Shown here: one piece after another, positions 26,729-35,762 of the stretch
How the letters are laid out: each line of letters begins with the position of its first letter
Position numbering within the stretch: position 1 is the first letter of the stretch
Assembly (NCBI GenBank): GCA_005878385.1
Contig: VBMN01000076.1
Coordinates: 1 to 37,039 of the forward strand
Source: Methanobacteriota archaeon
Lineage (GTDB): Archaea; Thermoplasmatota; Thermoplasmata; RBG-16-68-12
Direction of reading: 5' to 3'
Length of the DNA: 37,039 nt
Translations under genes and position numbers: made by a program
The notes under the pieces: model-generated
The model's database searches: none
Seen by the model: only the letters and a program-made list of their open reading frames with translations
What the model was told of the DNA's origin: nothing

Positions 26729-27703
26729 TCACCGGGGGATGGGCGTCGGAAACTCGATTGGGACCGCCCGGGTCGGATCTCGCTTCGGATATTCTTTCAC
26801 GTAGGCTCCGTAGAATGGGACTCGGTTCGCGACGACGCGCCGAAATGCATCGCGGACGCCATCGTCATCAAGGCCACGGGTCGGAATCAAGTCGTCGTTC
26901 CGATTCAAACAGCCTTTCAGTTCTCCGTTGTGAGTCACTCGGATCCGGTGGCAGTTCATGCAGAACTCCGCATTGTATACGGGATCCACGACCTCGACCT
27001 CCGCGCCATGGAACAGGTAGATCCGTCGATGGTGCATCTCTCTCACGAGGACCTTGTCTGCGCGGACTTCCAACCATTTCTTCAGGGAGTCGATGTCCAC
27101 CATCCATTCCTGCTGACCGACGAGCTCGGGCATGAACTGAATCAACTGAAGCTTGAGGCCATCCCCGTTCGAGATGAAGTCAATCATCTCGGGGATGTGC
27201 GCGAGCGTGTGCTTGAACACGACCATGTTCAACTTTACGGGCTTCAATCCAACTCGCAAAGCCTCCTCGATCCCGCGGAGGACCGGCGCGAGTTGTCCCT
27301 TTCGGATCTCTTGGAAGGCCACTGGATCCAAGGAGTCGATCGAGACGTTCACCCGTTTGAGGCCGGCCGACCTAAGGCCCTCTGCGCGTTTCGCGAGCAT
27401 CGACCCGTTCGTCGTCATCGAGACGTCAGGAATCTGCCGCACGGCGCGGTCAATGATGTCCTCCATGTCCAGCCGAACGAGCGGCTCGCCTCCGGTGAAT
27501 TTCACGGACCGGATTCCAAACTCGCGCGCAATCCGGAGGAGACGTTCAATCTCGTCGACGGCCATTTCATCTTCGTGAGGCATCCTTGGCGTGAGGATCG
27601 GGCCGAGGCCCTCATCATGGCAATAGATGCAGCCGAAGTTGCATCGCTTCGTCACGCTCACACGAATGTCCGTGACGCCGCGACCGAACGCGTCGACGAG
27701 CAT
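26729..27703 (-). CDS. moaA: GTP 3',8-cyclase MoaA
   Basis: DAFGRGVTDIRVSVTKRCNFGCIYCHDEG radical SAM cluster; RSVKFTGGEPLVR; C-terminal CMNCHRIRVTHNGELKGCL. Confidence 0.95.
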   Translation of the reverse strand: MLVDAFGRGVTDIRVSVTKRCNFGCIYCHDEGLGPILTPRMPHEDEMAVDEIERLLRIAREFGIRSVKFTGGEPLVRLDMEDIIDRAVRQIPDVSMTTNGSMLAKRAEGLRSAGLKRVNVSIDSLDPVAFQEIRKGQLAPVLRGIEEALRVGLKPVKLNMVVFKHTLAHIPEMIDFISNGDGLKLQLIQFMPELVGQQEWMVDIDSLKKWLEVRADKVLVREMHHRRIYLFHGAEVEVVDPVYNAEFCMNCHRIRVTHNGELKGCLNRNDDLIPTRGLDDDGVRDAFRRVVANRVPFYGAYVKEYPKRDPTRAVPIEFPTPIPR

Positions 27704-27826
27704 GGGAATGCGTGGAATCCCAGGGTCGCGCTAAATAGTTGGTGGCGCCTCGAACGCGCGGTCTCCAGGGAAAATCCAAATCGGGCGCACCCGAGCGATC
27801 CGATCCGTCCCTCGACGCTTCCGAAT

Positions 27827-27837
27827 GTTTTTATAGC
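27827..27837 (+). promoter_or_regulatory. putative TATA box of the RPA-like gene
   Basis: gtttttatagc; the coding start at 27942 implies a leader of roughly 80 nt. Confidence 0.5.
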
Positions 27838-27941
27838 AGCGGTTCGTGAGGACAGCTAGCCCACATCGTCTGAATTCGCCTGGTGGTAGGTTTTTCCCGA
27901 CCCTTTGCGACTCGGCGGCTTGTGTCGGCAGAAGTGAAAGC

Positions 27942-28466
27942 ATGGACGAAAAGACAATGACGAAAGTGAAAGACCTGACCCCCGCATCCAAGCAGGTAAA
28001 TGTCTTGGTAAAGGTCGTCGGGTTGAGCGAAGAGCGAGAGATCACGTCGAAGTTCGGCGAAGCGAGAAAGCTCGTCGAGGCGACGGTTGGGGACGAGACC
28101 GCGACGGTCCTGCTCACCCTCTGGAACGACCAGATCGGTCAGGTCCAGAAGGATGAGACGGTCCTGGTCGACAACGGCTACGTGACCCTTGTGCGCGGCC
28201 ACATCCGGCTCAACGTCGGCAAGTACGGGTCGATGACGAAGTCGGACCAGACGATCGAGACGGTGAACACCGCCCTCGACGTCAGCGCGGTCGAATACGA
28301 GCGCGAGCCCCGCTACCGAAGCGGCGGCTACAGCGGCGAGCGACGCGGTGGCGGCGGAGGGGACCGACAATTCGAGTTCGGGACCTTCGGCGGCGGCCGG
28401 GGTGGCGGCGGCGGCAGCGGCGGTCGCGATCGCGACCGGCGAGACCGCGGCCGACGGCGTTTCTGA
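27942..28466 (+). CDS. single-OB-fold RPA/SSB-like protein with RGG-rich tail
   Basis: KVKDLTPASKQVNVLVKVVGLSEEREITSKFGEARKLVEATVGDETATVLLTLWNDQI..., tail RRGGGGGDRQFEFGTFGGGRGGGGGSGGRDRDRRDRGRRRF. Confidence 0.88.
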   Translation: MDEKTMTKVKDLTPASKQVNVLVKVVGLSEEREITSKFGEARKLVEATVGDETATVLLTLWNDQIGQVQKDETVLVDNGYVTLVRGHIRLNVGKYGSMTKSDQTIETVNTALDVSAVEYEREPRYRSGGYSGERRGGGGGDRQFEFGTFGGGRGGGGGSGGRDRDRRDRGRRRF

Positions 28467-28480
28467 ACCAGATTCAACGA

Positions 28481-28511
28481 CCTGGCCTTCGGGCCAGGAT
28501 TTTCCTTTTCT
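28481..28511 (+). terminator. C(UUCG)G hairpin followed by a pyrimidine-rich tract
   Basis: cctggcc-ttcg-ggccagg perfect 7-bp stem, then attttccttttct, 14 nt after the RPA-like stop. Confidence 0.6.
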
Positions 28512-28574
28512 ACGCGGTCGAGCGACCGCTCTCTCCATCGCTGATGGCCCGCGTTTCTCAAACACGGGACTCGA

Positions 28575-28841
28575 TTAGCGGCGTCGTGGCGGTCGGCGGT
28601 CGTCTGACCGTTCCGGCATCTGATAAATTCGTTCGGGCTGTCGGGACTCGAGCCGGCCGTTGTAGAAGGCGCGGGCGTTTTCCTCCGTGACTTCGACGTG
28701 CAGCAAGTCCAATTTCGACTTCATGAGGTTGCGGAACTTCTCCCGTTTCGACTTGTTCTCCTCATTCCACATACGCGTGAAGTGCTGGTTCTTGAAGTCC
28801 TCGACCATCGACGGCACCGCCCTTAGGCTCGGCGAGAACAC
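28575..28841 (-). CDS. small charged hypothetical protein
   Basis: 88 aa, KNQHFTRMWNEENKSKREKFRNLMKSKLDLLHVEVTEENARAFYNGRLESRQPERIYQMPERSDDRRPPRRR. Confidence 0.6.
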   Translation of the reverse strand: MFSPSLRAVPSMVEDFKNQHFTRMWNEENKSKREKFRNLMKSKLDLLHVEVTEENARAFYNGRLESRQPERIYQMPERSDDRRPPRRR

Positions 28842-28943
28842 GGTCGGAGTGCGAGACAGCCGACTCGGTTCGTCCGCGCGCTGAGGACAACGGGAGCGAG
28901 GAGACCCTCGTTCATAAGCCTTTTCTCGCTGCCGACCCGAAGC

Positions 28944-29264
28944 TCAATAGGTGAAGGTGACGATCACGTCGTCCCCAACCACTTCGATCCGGTATACGTT
29001 CAGTGGAAATTTCGCTGGAAGATCCTTCGGCTGGCCCGATTGAAGATCCCAGGCGCCGTTGCAGTCCTTGCATACGATCGCGATTCGGTCCCGATCCACG
29101 TGGCCATCCGTCAGCATGGCCCACTTGTACGTGCACGCCTCGTCCACGCAATAGAACCGGTCCCCGAGGCGCACGACCATGACGTCGTACCCCATGATCT
29201 CGAAGTGCCTCGGAGCCCCATCGGGGATGTCTTCGACCTTGCACAGCGTGACGTCCTGTTCCAT
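28944..29264 (-). CDS. Rieske-like [2Fe-2S] fold protein with non-canonical ligand positions
   Basis: FYCVDEACTYKWAMLTDGHVDRDRIAIVCKDCNGAWDLQSGQP aligns ungapped with the Rieske CTH...CPxHGxxF/WD pattern. Confidence 0.75.
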   Translation of the reverse strand: MEQDVTLCKVEDIPDGAPRHFEIMGYDVMVVRLGDRFYCVDEACTYKWAMLTDGHVDRDRIAIVCKDCNGAWDLQSGQPKDLPAKFPLNVYRIEVVGDDVIVTFTY

Positions 29265-29304
29265 CGGCGAGGCGAACCCAGTGGGTGCCTTAAGGATTTG
29301 CGGC

Positions 29305-30717
29305 TCACGCGGCCTTTCGACGCAGGAGAGACGCGAACCAATTTCTGGCGGGGTGCGGAGGCGCGACTATAGGCGGGGGAGCCGACCCGACCCGCAGGAC
29401 GATACCATCCACGCCATGGATGTACACCTTCGATTCGGCTGGCAAGTTCTCGTCCGAGATTGCCTGCCAGAGTTCGCCTCGATGGGTCACGTAGCCTTTC
29501 TCCCCGGGCCGGACCTCCTCCTTCACAATCGCGGGCAGTCCAGTCATCTCACCGACGATCGGGGTCCGGTGTCGAACCTGCTGAACTTTGTACATGGCGA
29601 AGAGCAGAAAGCCGCCGAAGAAACCGGTCGGTGTAAGCAGGGCCGCAAGGAAGTACAGTTGATAGTCCGGTGAGACGGCGAACCGCGGCGGTCGGAGAGG
29701 GGCGAGGAACGCAGCGGCAAGGATAATCGCAATGATGCCGCCGATGCCGAATATCCCGTGTCCCGGCGTCTTGACTTCGATGATGATCAGCACGACGCCG
29801 ACGATGAAGAGGAGGAGCGCGATCGGATCGACGCTGAACCCGAGGCCGATCAAGGCGAGGAGGAGGACGATGACTCCGGCGATTTCCGCACCGTGTCCCG
29901 GCGCCGATATCCCGAAGATCACGAGATAGATTCCGAGGATGAGGAGCAGGGACGAAACGAGTGGGTCGGACAACGCCCGGAGGAGCGAGACCCGGCTGGA
30001 CGAACTGAACGTCACGATCTCGGCGCCCGCCGTATTCAGGGTGAAATCCTTGTAAACGGTCGCATTGCTTTGAACGACCACCCGGCGGCCGTTCGCGAAG
30101 GTAGCGAACTCCTCCGGACTCTGTGCGACGAGTTCCGTGGCGCCTCGGCTCTGGGCTTGCGTCGCATTGAGGTTGAGGTTATCGACGACGAAGGCAGAGG
30201 CCAGATCGATCGGACGGTTGTGAAGCGCAAGCTCCTCCGAAATCGCCGTCACGACCGCGTTGATGATCTTCGGGTCGGTCACAGGAACGACGCCGCCCGG
30301 CCCGACCTCGACCGGCTGAACGGAGCCGATCGTCGTGCCGGGAGCCATGGCGGCGAGATCCGTGGACACGAGGAGGATGGTCCCCGCACTCCATGCATGC
30401 GCCCCGACCGGCCCGACCCAACCAAGAATGGGCACATCGCGCGCGTTATTGAACATCTCCGCAAGCGCGACGGTTTCTGCAAGCCCCCCGCCCGGCGTAT
30501 CGAACCGGATCATGAGGGCCGAATACCCGCCACTCCGCGCCTCACCTACGGCCTCTTGCAGGTAGTCGACCGTGGAGCGATCGATCGCGCCAGTCACCTC
30601 GGCGAGGAGAATCCGCGGCCCCTGGGCTCGGACCGCGGGCATCGCGCCCGCCAGGACGGTGGCCAGAAGGCCGATCAGCAGGACGACGCGCACTCGCCTC
30701 GCGGCAACGGACCTCAC
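29305..30717 (-). CDS. NfeD family protein with ClpP-class serine protease domain
   Basis: Signal-like N-terminus, RFDTPGGGLAETVALAEMF, AHAWSAGTILL, AAMAPGTTIGSVQP, C-terminal TM block and NfeD OB domain. Confidence 0.92.
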   Translation of the reverse strand: MRSVAARRVRVVLLIGLLATVLAGAMPAVRAQGPRILLAEVTGAIDRSTVDYLQEAVGEARSGGYSALMIRFDTPGGGLAETVALAEMFNNARDVPILGWVGPVGAHAWSAGTILLVSTDLAAMAPGTTIGSVQPVEVGPGGVVPVTDPKIINAVVTAISEELALHNRPIDLASAFVVDNLNLNATQAQSRGATELVAQSPEEFATFANGRRVVVQSNATVYKDFTLNTAGAEIVTFSSSSRVSLLRALSDPLVSSLLLILGIYLVIFGISAPGHGAEIAGVIVLLLALIGLGFSVDPIALLLFIVGVVLIIIEVKTPGHGIFGIGGIIAIILAAAFLAPLRPPRFAVSPDYQLYFLAALLTPTGFFGGFLLFAMYKVQQVRHRTPIVGEMTGLPAIVKEEVRPGEKGYVTHRGELWQAISDENLPAESKVYIHGVDGIVLRVGSAPPPIVAPPHPARNWFASLLRRKAA

Positions 30718-31523
30718 TCTTTCTTGTCCCCTTTTCTGGCGAGGGCTGCCGTGAGGGATGCGACTTCCCCCGTGATGTCTCCCGCGGCCGTCGTGTTCGT
30801 GACGACGATCATGTTCTTCTCCCGGGCGATCTCCGTCAACGTCTGCAGTTCTCGAAGGCGCATCGCGCTCGGGGCCGAGCCGTAGAGCATGGCTGCCTCG
30901 CGCATCTTCTCCGCCGCTTGAAACTCGCCTTCCGCCATGATCACGCGCGACCGGCGCTCCCGCTCCGCCTCCGCCTGCTTCGCGATCGCCCGGACCATCG
31001 TGTCCGGCAGGGAGACATCCCGCAGGGTTACGGCTTGTACCTTGATCCCCCAGGGCTCCGTCGAGATGTCGAGGAGGACCTGGATCCTCTTACTGAGCTC
31101 TTCGCGCTTCGAAAGGAGCTCGTCGAGTTCGACCTGGCCGAGCACGTCCCGGAGGGTCGTCTGGGCGAGCAAGTTCGTCGCCATGATGTAGTTCTGCACT
31201 TCCGTGACGGCTTTCAGCGGATCGTACACGCGGTAGTAGACGACCGCATCGACTTCGACGGACACGTTGTCCCGGCTCACGACCCGTTGGCGGGGCACGT
31301 CAAACGCGACGGTGCGGAGGTCAATCAGGACCCGCCGATCGAAGATCGGGATGATGACGGTCAGCCCGGGACCTTTCGGCTGGCTCAAGAGACGGCCGAG
31401 TCGGAAGATCACGAGCCGCTCATATTCCCGGACGACCTTGACGGCCGCCCGCAGTATCACAAGCACCACGATAATCGCCAGTACCGTCGCAAGGATGAGT
31501 TCCTCCCCCGCCATACTCGCCAC
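30714..31523 (-). CDS. stomatin/SPFH domain protein
   Basis: VVREYERLVIFRLGRLLSQPKGPGLTVIIPIFDRRVLIDLRTVAFDVPRQRVVSRDNVSVEVDAVVYYRVYDP. Confidence 0.96.
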   Translation of the reverse strand: MASMAGEELILATVLAIIVVLVILRAAVKVVREYERLVIFRLGRLLSQPKGPGLTVIIPIFDRRVLIDLRTVAFDVPRQRVVSRDNVSVEVDAVVYYRVYDPLKAVTEVQNYIMATNLLAQTTLRDVLGQVELDELLSKREELSKRIQVLLDISTEPWGIKVQAVTLRDVSLPDTMVRAIAKQAEAERERRSRVIMAEGEFQAAEKMREAAMLYGSAPSAMRLRELQTLTEIAREKNMIVVTNTTAAGDITGEVASLTAALARKGDKKE

Positions 31524-31712
31524 TCCCGACCCGTCAAGGCGCGCTCCGCGAATAAAAGGGTTGGCCGGGTACGCCGCACGAGGACCGCCAAGAACCGCCG
31601 GAAAACCGTCCTCGGAAGGCTGATCGAGGCATACGATCCGCAGGTTCGTTCGTACCCCTACTTAGAGGTATAAAATACGCCGAAGTTGCTTCACCTTGGG
31701 TCGGTCTCTGAC

Positions 31713-33068
31713 TCACATGCGTGCGAACATGGCGGCCATGTGCTTCGATCCGCCGACGAAGTCCGTGAGTCGAATATTCTCGTTCGGCGCATGGAAGTTC
31801 GAGCCGTCGTAGGACACGCCCGGCCCCGAGATGGAGGGAACGCCGACCACCTCGTTGAAGAATCCATGGGCCGAGGCCCCGATCGACCAGGGCCAAACCT
31901 CGGGTTCGCGGCCGTACGCGTCGATCGAACCCTTGATCGCGGCCTTGACGACTCTCGCACTGGGAGAAATTGCGGCTGACTCGAGTTTTTCCGCTGCGGG
32001 CATGAGTTCGATGTCCCCGAAGCCCTTCGTCTTCAGGTGCTCCCGCAGCTTCGCGAGCTGCTTCTCCTGCTTCATGTTCGGGACCAGCCGAAAATCGATC
32101 TTGGCCTTCGCGACCGCCGGGTTCACCGTCTTCGTGCCCTGCTCAATGTAACCGCTCACGAATCCGCAGATCGTGCAGGTCGGGGAGTAGATGAGCCTTC
32201 GAAGAAGCTCGAAATCGTTGTCCCCTCCGATGAATTCGGAGACGCCCCAGAAGCCTTTCAGCGCCTGCGACGAAAAGAGGCTCGACTTGAGGAAGCGCAG
32301 TTCGCGTGCGGTCGGGCGGCGTGCGTCTTCGTACCAGCCAGGGACCTTGATCCGCCCCTTCGCATCCCGGAGGGTCATGAGGGCGTGGATCAGCCGCCAC
32401 GCGGGGTTCGGGGCAATCGCCGCGTAGGACGAGTGTTGGTCCACGGACGCGGTCCGGCTGACCATCTCGACGTACAGGATGCCCTTGCAGCCGAGCTCGA
32501 TCTTCGGAGTCCCCTCATGGAGATGATCGCCCCCTTCAATGGTCGCACCGTCCGCCTTCAGGATCTCCTTGTTCGCATGCACGAATGAGGCGAAGTGCGG
32601 GCTCCCGACTTCCTCCTCGCCTTCGACGACGAACTTCAGGTTGATCGGCGGTCGGCCCTCGACGGCGCGCCAGGCCTGCACCGCGAGGAGTTGCATGATC
32701 AGGTTCCCCTTCGTGTCCCCGCATCCGCGTCCCCAGAACTTGCCATCCTGAATCGTCGGGTCGAACGGATCGCGCTTCCATTCGTTCAGCGGGTCCACCG
32801 GTTGGACGTCGTAATGTTGGTACATCAGGAGCGTGGGCTTCCGTTCGTCGACCATCATCTGACCGAATACAACATTCGGTCCCCCTTCCGTCGGATACTC
32901 GCGGGCTTCGAATCCATTCTCGGCCAAGAGCCGACGGACGAACGCGGCCGTCTCTGGTTGCGCCTTTTTGTGTGCCGAGATCGTCGGGAACCGGCAGTAC
33001 TCCTTCAGCGTTTCAAGGGCCTTGTCGGTTCCGGATTCCACCTGGAGGAGGACATCTTCTAGAGTCAT
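31713..33068 (-). CDS. M20 family dipeptidase/carboxypeptidase
   Basis: LLMYQHYDVQPVDPLNEWKRDPFDP, GRGCGDTKGNLIMQLLA, FVVEGEEEVGSPHF. ATG at 33068 (MTLEDVLL). Confidence 0.94.
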   Translation of the reverse strand: MTLEDVLLQVESGTDKALETLKEYCRFPTISAHKKAQPETAAFVRRLLAENGFEAREYPTEGGPNVVFGQMMVDERKPTLLMYQHYDVQPVDPLNEWKRDPFDPTIQDGKFWGRGCGDTKGNLIMQLLAVQAWRAVEGRPPINLKFVVEGEEEVGSPHFASFVHANKEILKADGATIEGGDHLHEGTPKIELGCKGILYVEMVSRTASVDQHSSYAAIAPNPAWRLIHALMTLRDAKGRIKVPGWYEDARRPTARELRFLKSSLFSSQALKGFWGVSEFIGGDNDFELLRRLIYSPTCTICGFVSGYIEQGTKTVNPAVAKAKIDFRLVPNMKQEKQLAKLREHLKTKGFGDIELMPAAEKLESAAISPSARVVKAAIKGSIDAYGREPEVWPWSIGASAHGFFNEVVGVPSISGPGVSYDGSNFHAPNENIRLTDFVGGSKHMAAMFARM

Positions 33069-33246
33069 GCCAGAGCCCGGCGGTGGGAACACCGGGACCC
33101 TTTAAGAACCCAAGGTGTAACACCGGTGCACCTCAACCCTTCGACAGGTCGGATAGGTACTTGCGTGTTCCTCGAGACAGCCTCCGGCTAGATCGGCCGT
33201 TGGACAGGTCTGCGGGTGCCCCATCGCGAAAGGCATAAGTCGGCAG

Positions 33247-33903
33247 ATGGACCTCCACGGGGCGGCGAACGATATGGAATGGCTACAAGGCGTTCATGTG
33301 ATCGAGACCTATGCGACGACGACCCTCCTCATCGACGACCGACTCGTCCTCATCGACACCTCGGCCGATGCCGACGCTGGGAAGGTGATGGATTATTTGT
33401 CCAATATCCGGGTGAAACCGAAGGATCTTTCCACGATCTTCATCACCCACACACATCCGGACCATGTCGGAGGCCTGGCGGCAATCAAGCACGGGTCTCC
33501 GGCCAAAGTCGCCGCCCACCGGATCGAGGCGGACTTCATCGCCCGCAAGCGCGTGTACGACGGCCCGTCCGGCCCCCAGAGTCATCCGGGGACCGTGGTC
33601 GATGTGCTCCTGGACGACGGCCAGAAACACGATGGACTCGAGGTCATTTTCACGCCGGGCCACACCCGCGGCAGCATCTCGCTTTTCGACGCGTCCCATT
33701 CCCTCCTAATCGCGGGCGATGCGGCGAGGAACGAGTCCGGCGTCGGGCCCATGGACGACCGTTACAATGTCGACCCGAAACAGCACCGAGAGTCGATCAA
33801 GAAGCTTGCCAAGTTCCACTTCGAGAACGCGATCTTCGGACACGGAGCCCCGATCAAAGGCGGCGCGGGCGCAAAGATCGCCGACCTCGCCAAACGAGTG
33901 TGA
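33247..33903 (+). CDS. MBL-fold metallo-hydrolase
   Basis: THTHPDHVGGLAAIK, TPGHTRGSISLF, LLIAGDAAR, FGHGAPI. Confidence 0.92.
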   Translation: MDLHGAANDMEWLQGVHVIETYATTTLLIDDRLVLIDTSADADAGKVMDYLSNIRVKPKDLSTIFITHTHPDHVGGLAAIKHGSPAKVAAHRIEADFIARKRVYDGPSGPQSHPGTVVDVLLDDGQKHDGLEVIFTPGHTRGSISLFDASHSLLIAGDAARNESGVGPMDDRYNVDPKQHRESIKKLAKFHFENAIFGHGAPIKGGAGAKIADLAKRV

Positions 33904-33995
33904 GACCGCAAGTCTTCGCAAGTGTGTCCCCGTCGAAAATTAGGGGCAGAGGTTTATGAGGGGGCGCGGTTGATGAGACCTTCACAACCTCTCCC

Positions 33996-35762
33996 TTGCG
34001 GAGGCCTTCCCCGTTGTTGATCGGACGGACTGCTCGCGTTTCATTGCGACGGATGGCCGCACTGTTGGCCGTTCTCGGCGTGGTTGCCACGTTCGTCGCC
34101 GGGGCGATCAGTCCCGTCGTCCGCGCCGCGGACGTCGCGACGAGCTTTCCGGTTCATGCCGAATTCCGACCCAACGATCCCTATTACATCGATCAGTGGG
34201 GCATGCAAAAGATCGGTGCCCCCAACGCATGGGACGTGACGCTCGGTTCGCCGTCCGTCGTCGTCGCGGTCGTCGATACGGGGGTGTGGTGGACCCACCA
34301 GGACATTCAGGCGAACATGTGGGTGAATCCGTCCGACGGCACGAGCCACGGATACGACTTCATCGACGGCGACACGAACCCGATGGACAACGATCCGTCC
34401 GGCGTGTACCATGGGACCGGTGTCGCGGGCGTGATCGCGGCGATCATCGATAACGGGCAAGACGTCGCCGGGACTGCTCAGGTCAAAGTGATGGCCCTCC
34501 GGGCCCTCGGGTTGAACGGCCAGGGATCGTCGCTGAACACCTCCCAGGCGATCCGCTGGGCCGCCCAGCATGGAGCGAAGGTGATCAACCTCTCCCTGGG
34601 TACGAACGAAACGTTCGGAGGACCGACCGACATCCAGTTTGCGATCGATTACGCGTGGTCGCGGGGGGCCCTCGTCGTCGCCGCGGCCGGGAATGCCGGC
34701 ACTGGGACCCTGGACTACCCGGCCCGACTCCCGAACGTCGTGTCCGTCGCCGCCATCGACGAAACCGGCCTCAAGGCATCCTTCTCGAACTACGGTCCCG
34801 GACTCGATCTGGCGGCTCCGGGCGATCGGATCCTCACCCTCGACGGGAACAACCAGGTCCACTATCTCCGGGGGACCTCGTTCGCGGCGCCCTTCGTGAC
34901 GGGGGCCGCGGCCCTCCTGCTCTCCGTGGATCCGGCGCTTACGAACGTCGAGCTCTGGAACATCCTGAACAGCACCGCGGTCCAACCCAGTGGAGGACCC
35001 GCATACAACACGAACTACGGCTGGGGCGTCGTGAACACCTGGAATGCAATCAACGCGCTGAGACAGCCCTTCATCTCCGTGAACGCCTTCCCCGCGAGTG
35101 TCTCCCGAAGTTCGACCTTCGGTGTCACGTGGTCGATCCTCGGGCCCGTCGGGACAGTGGTCCCTGACACCCATGTCGTCTGGGGAACCGCCTCCGGCCG
35201 CCTTGGGAATATGACCCCCGCTCAGTCGGGGACGACGCACCAGTCGTACACGGCGAACGGTCTCACGATGCCGTCCGGTGCCGACACGCTCTACTTCAAG
35301 GTGGTCGCGTCGGTGAACGGGACGCAGTACGAGTCCCGCGAGTATTCCGTTGCGGCCTCGAATCTGCCGGACTTCTTGTTCGTCCTGTACCAGCTCCTCG
35401 CGTCGAACTTGCTCTATTTGGCCCTGTTCATCCTGGCCCTTGCCGCGGTCGTGGCCTTCATCCCGCAGCGGCGCGCGGCGCGAGCGAGGCGCGCCGGGTT
35501 CCGGCCCAACACATTGTACCCGACGAACTACTATGTCCAAGGGACTCGGTCTTCGCAGCCGCCGCCGACAGCCACGGCGGTCCAACCTCGCGCGGACAGC
35601 CCGCCCCCTCCGATCGAGTTCGTACGGCCGGCGCCAGCGCAGTCGACGCCTACCGCGTCCACCTCGACCTTCGCGGGGGCCAAGAAACGTTGCCCGAACT
35701 GCGGAACCATCGTGAATGCCGAGAACCTGTTCTGCTTCTTCTGTGGCAACCCATTCCGATAG
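33996..35762 (+). CDS. membrane-anchored S8 subtilisin-like protease with C-terminal zinc ribbon
   Basis: VVAVVDTGVWWTHQD, YHGTGVAGVIAA, GTSFAAPFVTGAAALLL catalytic triad; TM FLFVLYQLLASNLLYLALFILALAAVVAFI; CPNCGTIVNAENLFCFFCGNPF. Start TTG 33996 or ATG 34053. Confidence 0.95.
   Translation: MRRPSPLLIGRTARVSLRRMAALLAVLGVVATFVAGAISPVVRAADVATSFPVHAEFRPNDPYYIDQWGMQKIGAPNAWDVTLGSPSVVVAVVDTGVWWTHQDIQANMWVNPSDGTSHGYDFIDGDTNPMDNDPSGVYHGTGVAGVIAAIIDNGQDVAGTAQVKVMALRALGLNGQGSSLNTSQAIRWAAQHGAKVINLSLGTNETFGGPTDIQFAIDYAWSRGALVVAAAGNAGTGTLDYPARLPNVVSVAAIDETGLKASFSNYGPGLDLAAPGDRILTLDGNNQVHYLRGTSFAAPFVTGAAALLLSVDPALTNVELWNILNSTAVQPSGGPAYNTNYGWGVVNTWNAINALRQPFISVNAFPASVSRSSTFGVTWSILGPVGTVVPDTHVVWGTASGRLGNMTPAQSGTTHQSYTANGLTMPSGADTLYFKVVASVNGTQYESREYSVAASNLPDFLFVLYQLLASNLLYLALFILALAAVVAFIPQRRAARARRAGFRPNTLYPTNYYVQGTRSSQPPPTATAVQPRADSPPPPIEFVRPAPAQSTPTASTSTFAGAKKRCPNCGTIVNAENLFCFFCGNPFR

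Noticed and set aside
28307-28450. GGC/CGG-rich tract as a possible tandem repeat array
   Set aside because: It is the coding sequence for the Gly/Arg-rich tail of the RPA-like protein, not a non-coding repeat.
33092-33246. Possible tRNA or structured RNA in the M20/MBL intergenic region
   Set aside because: No cloverleaf, T-loop GGTTCRA or acceptor stem could be assembled; only short palindromes are present.
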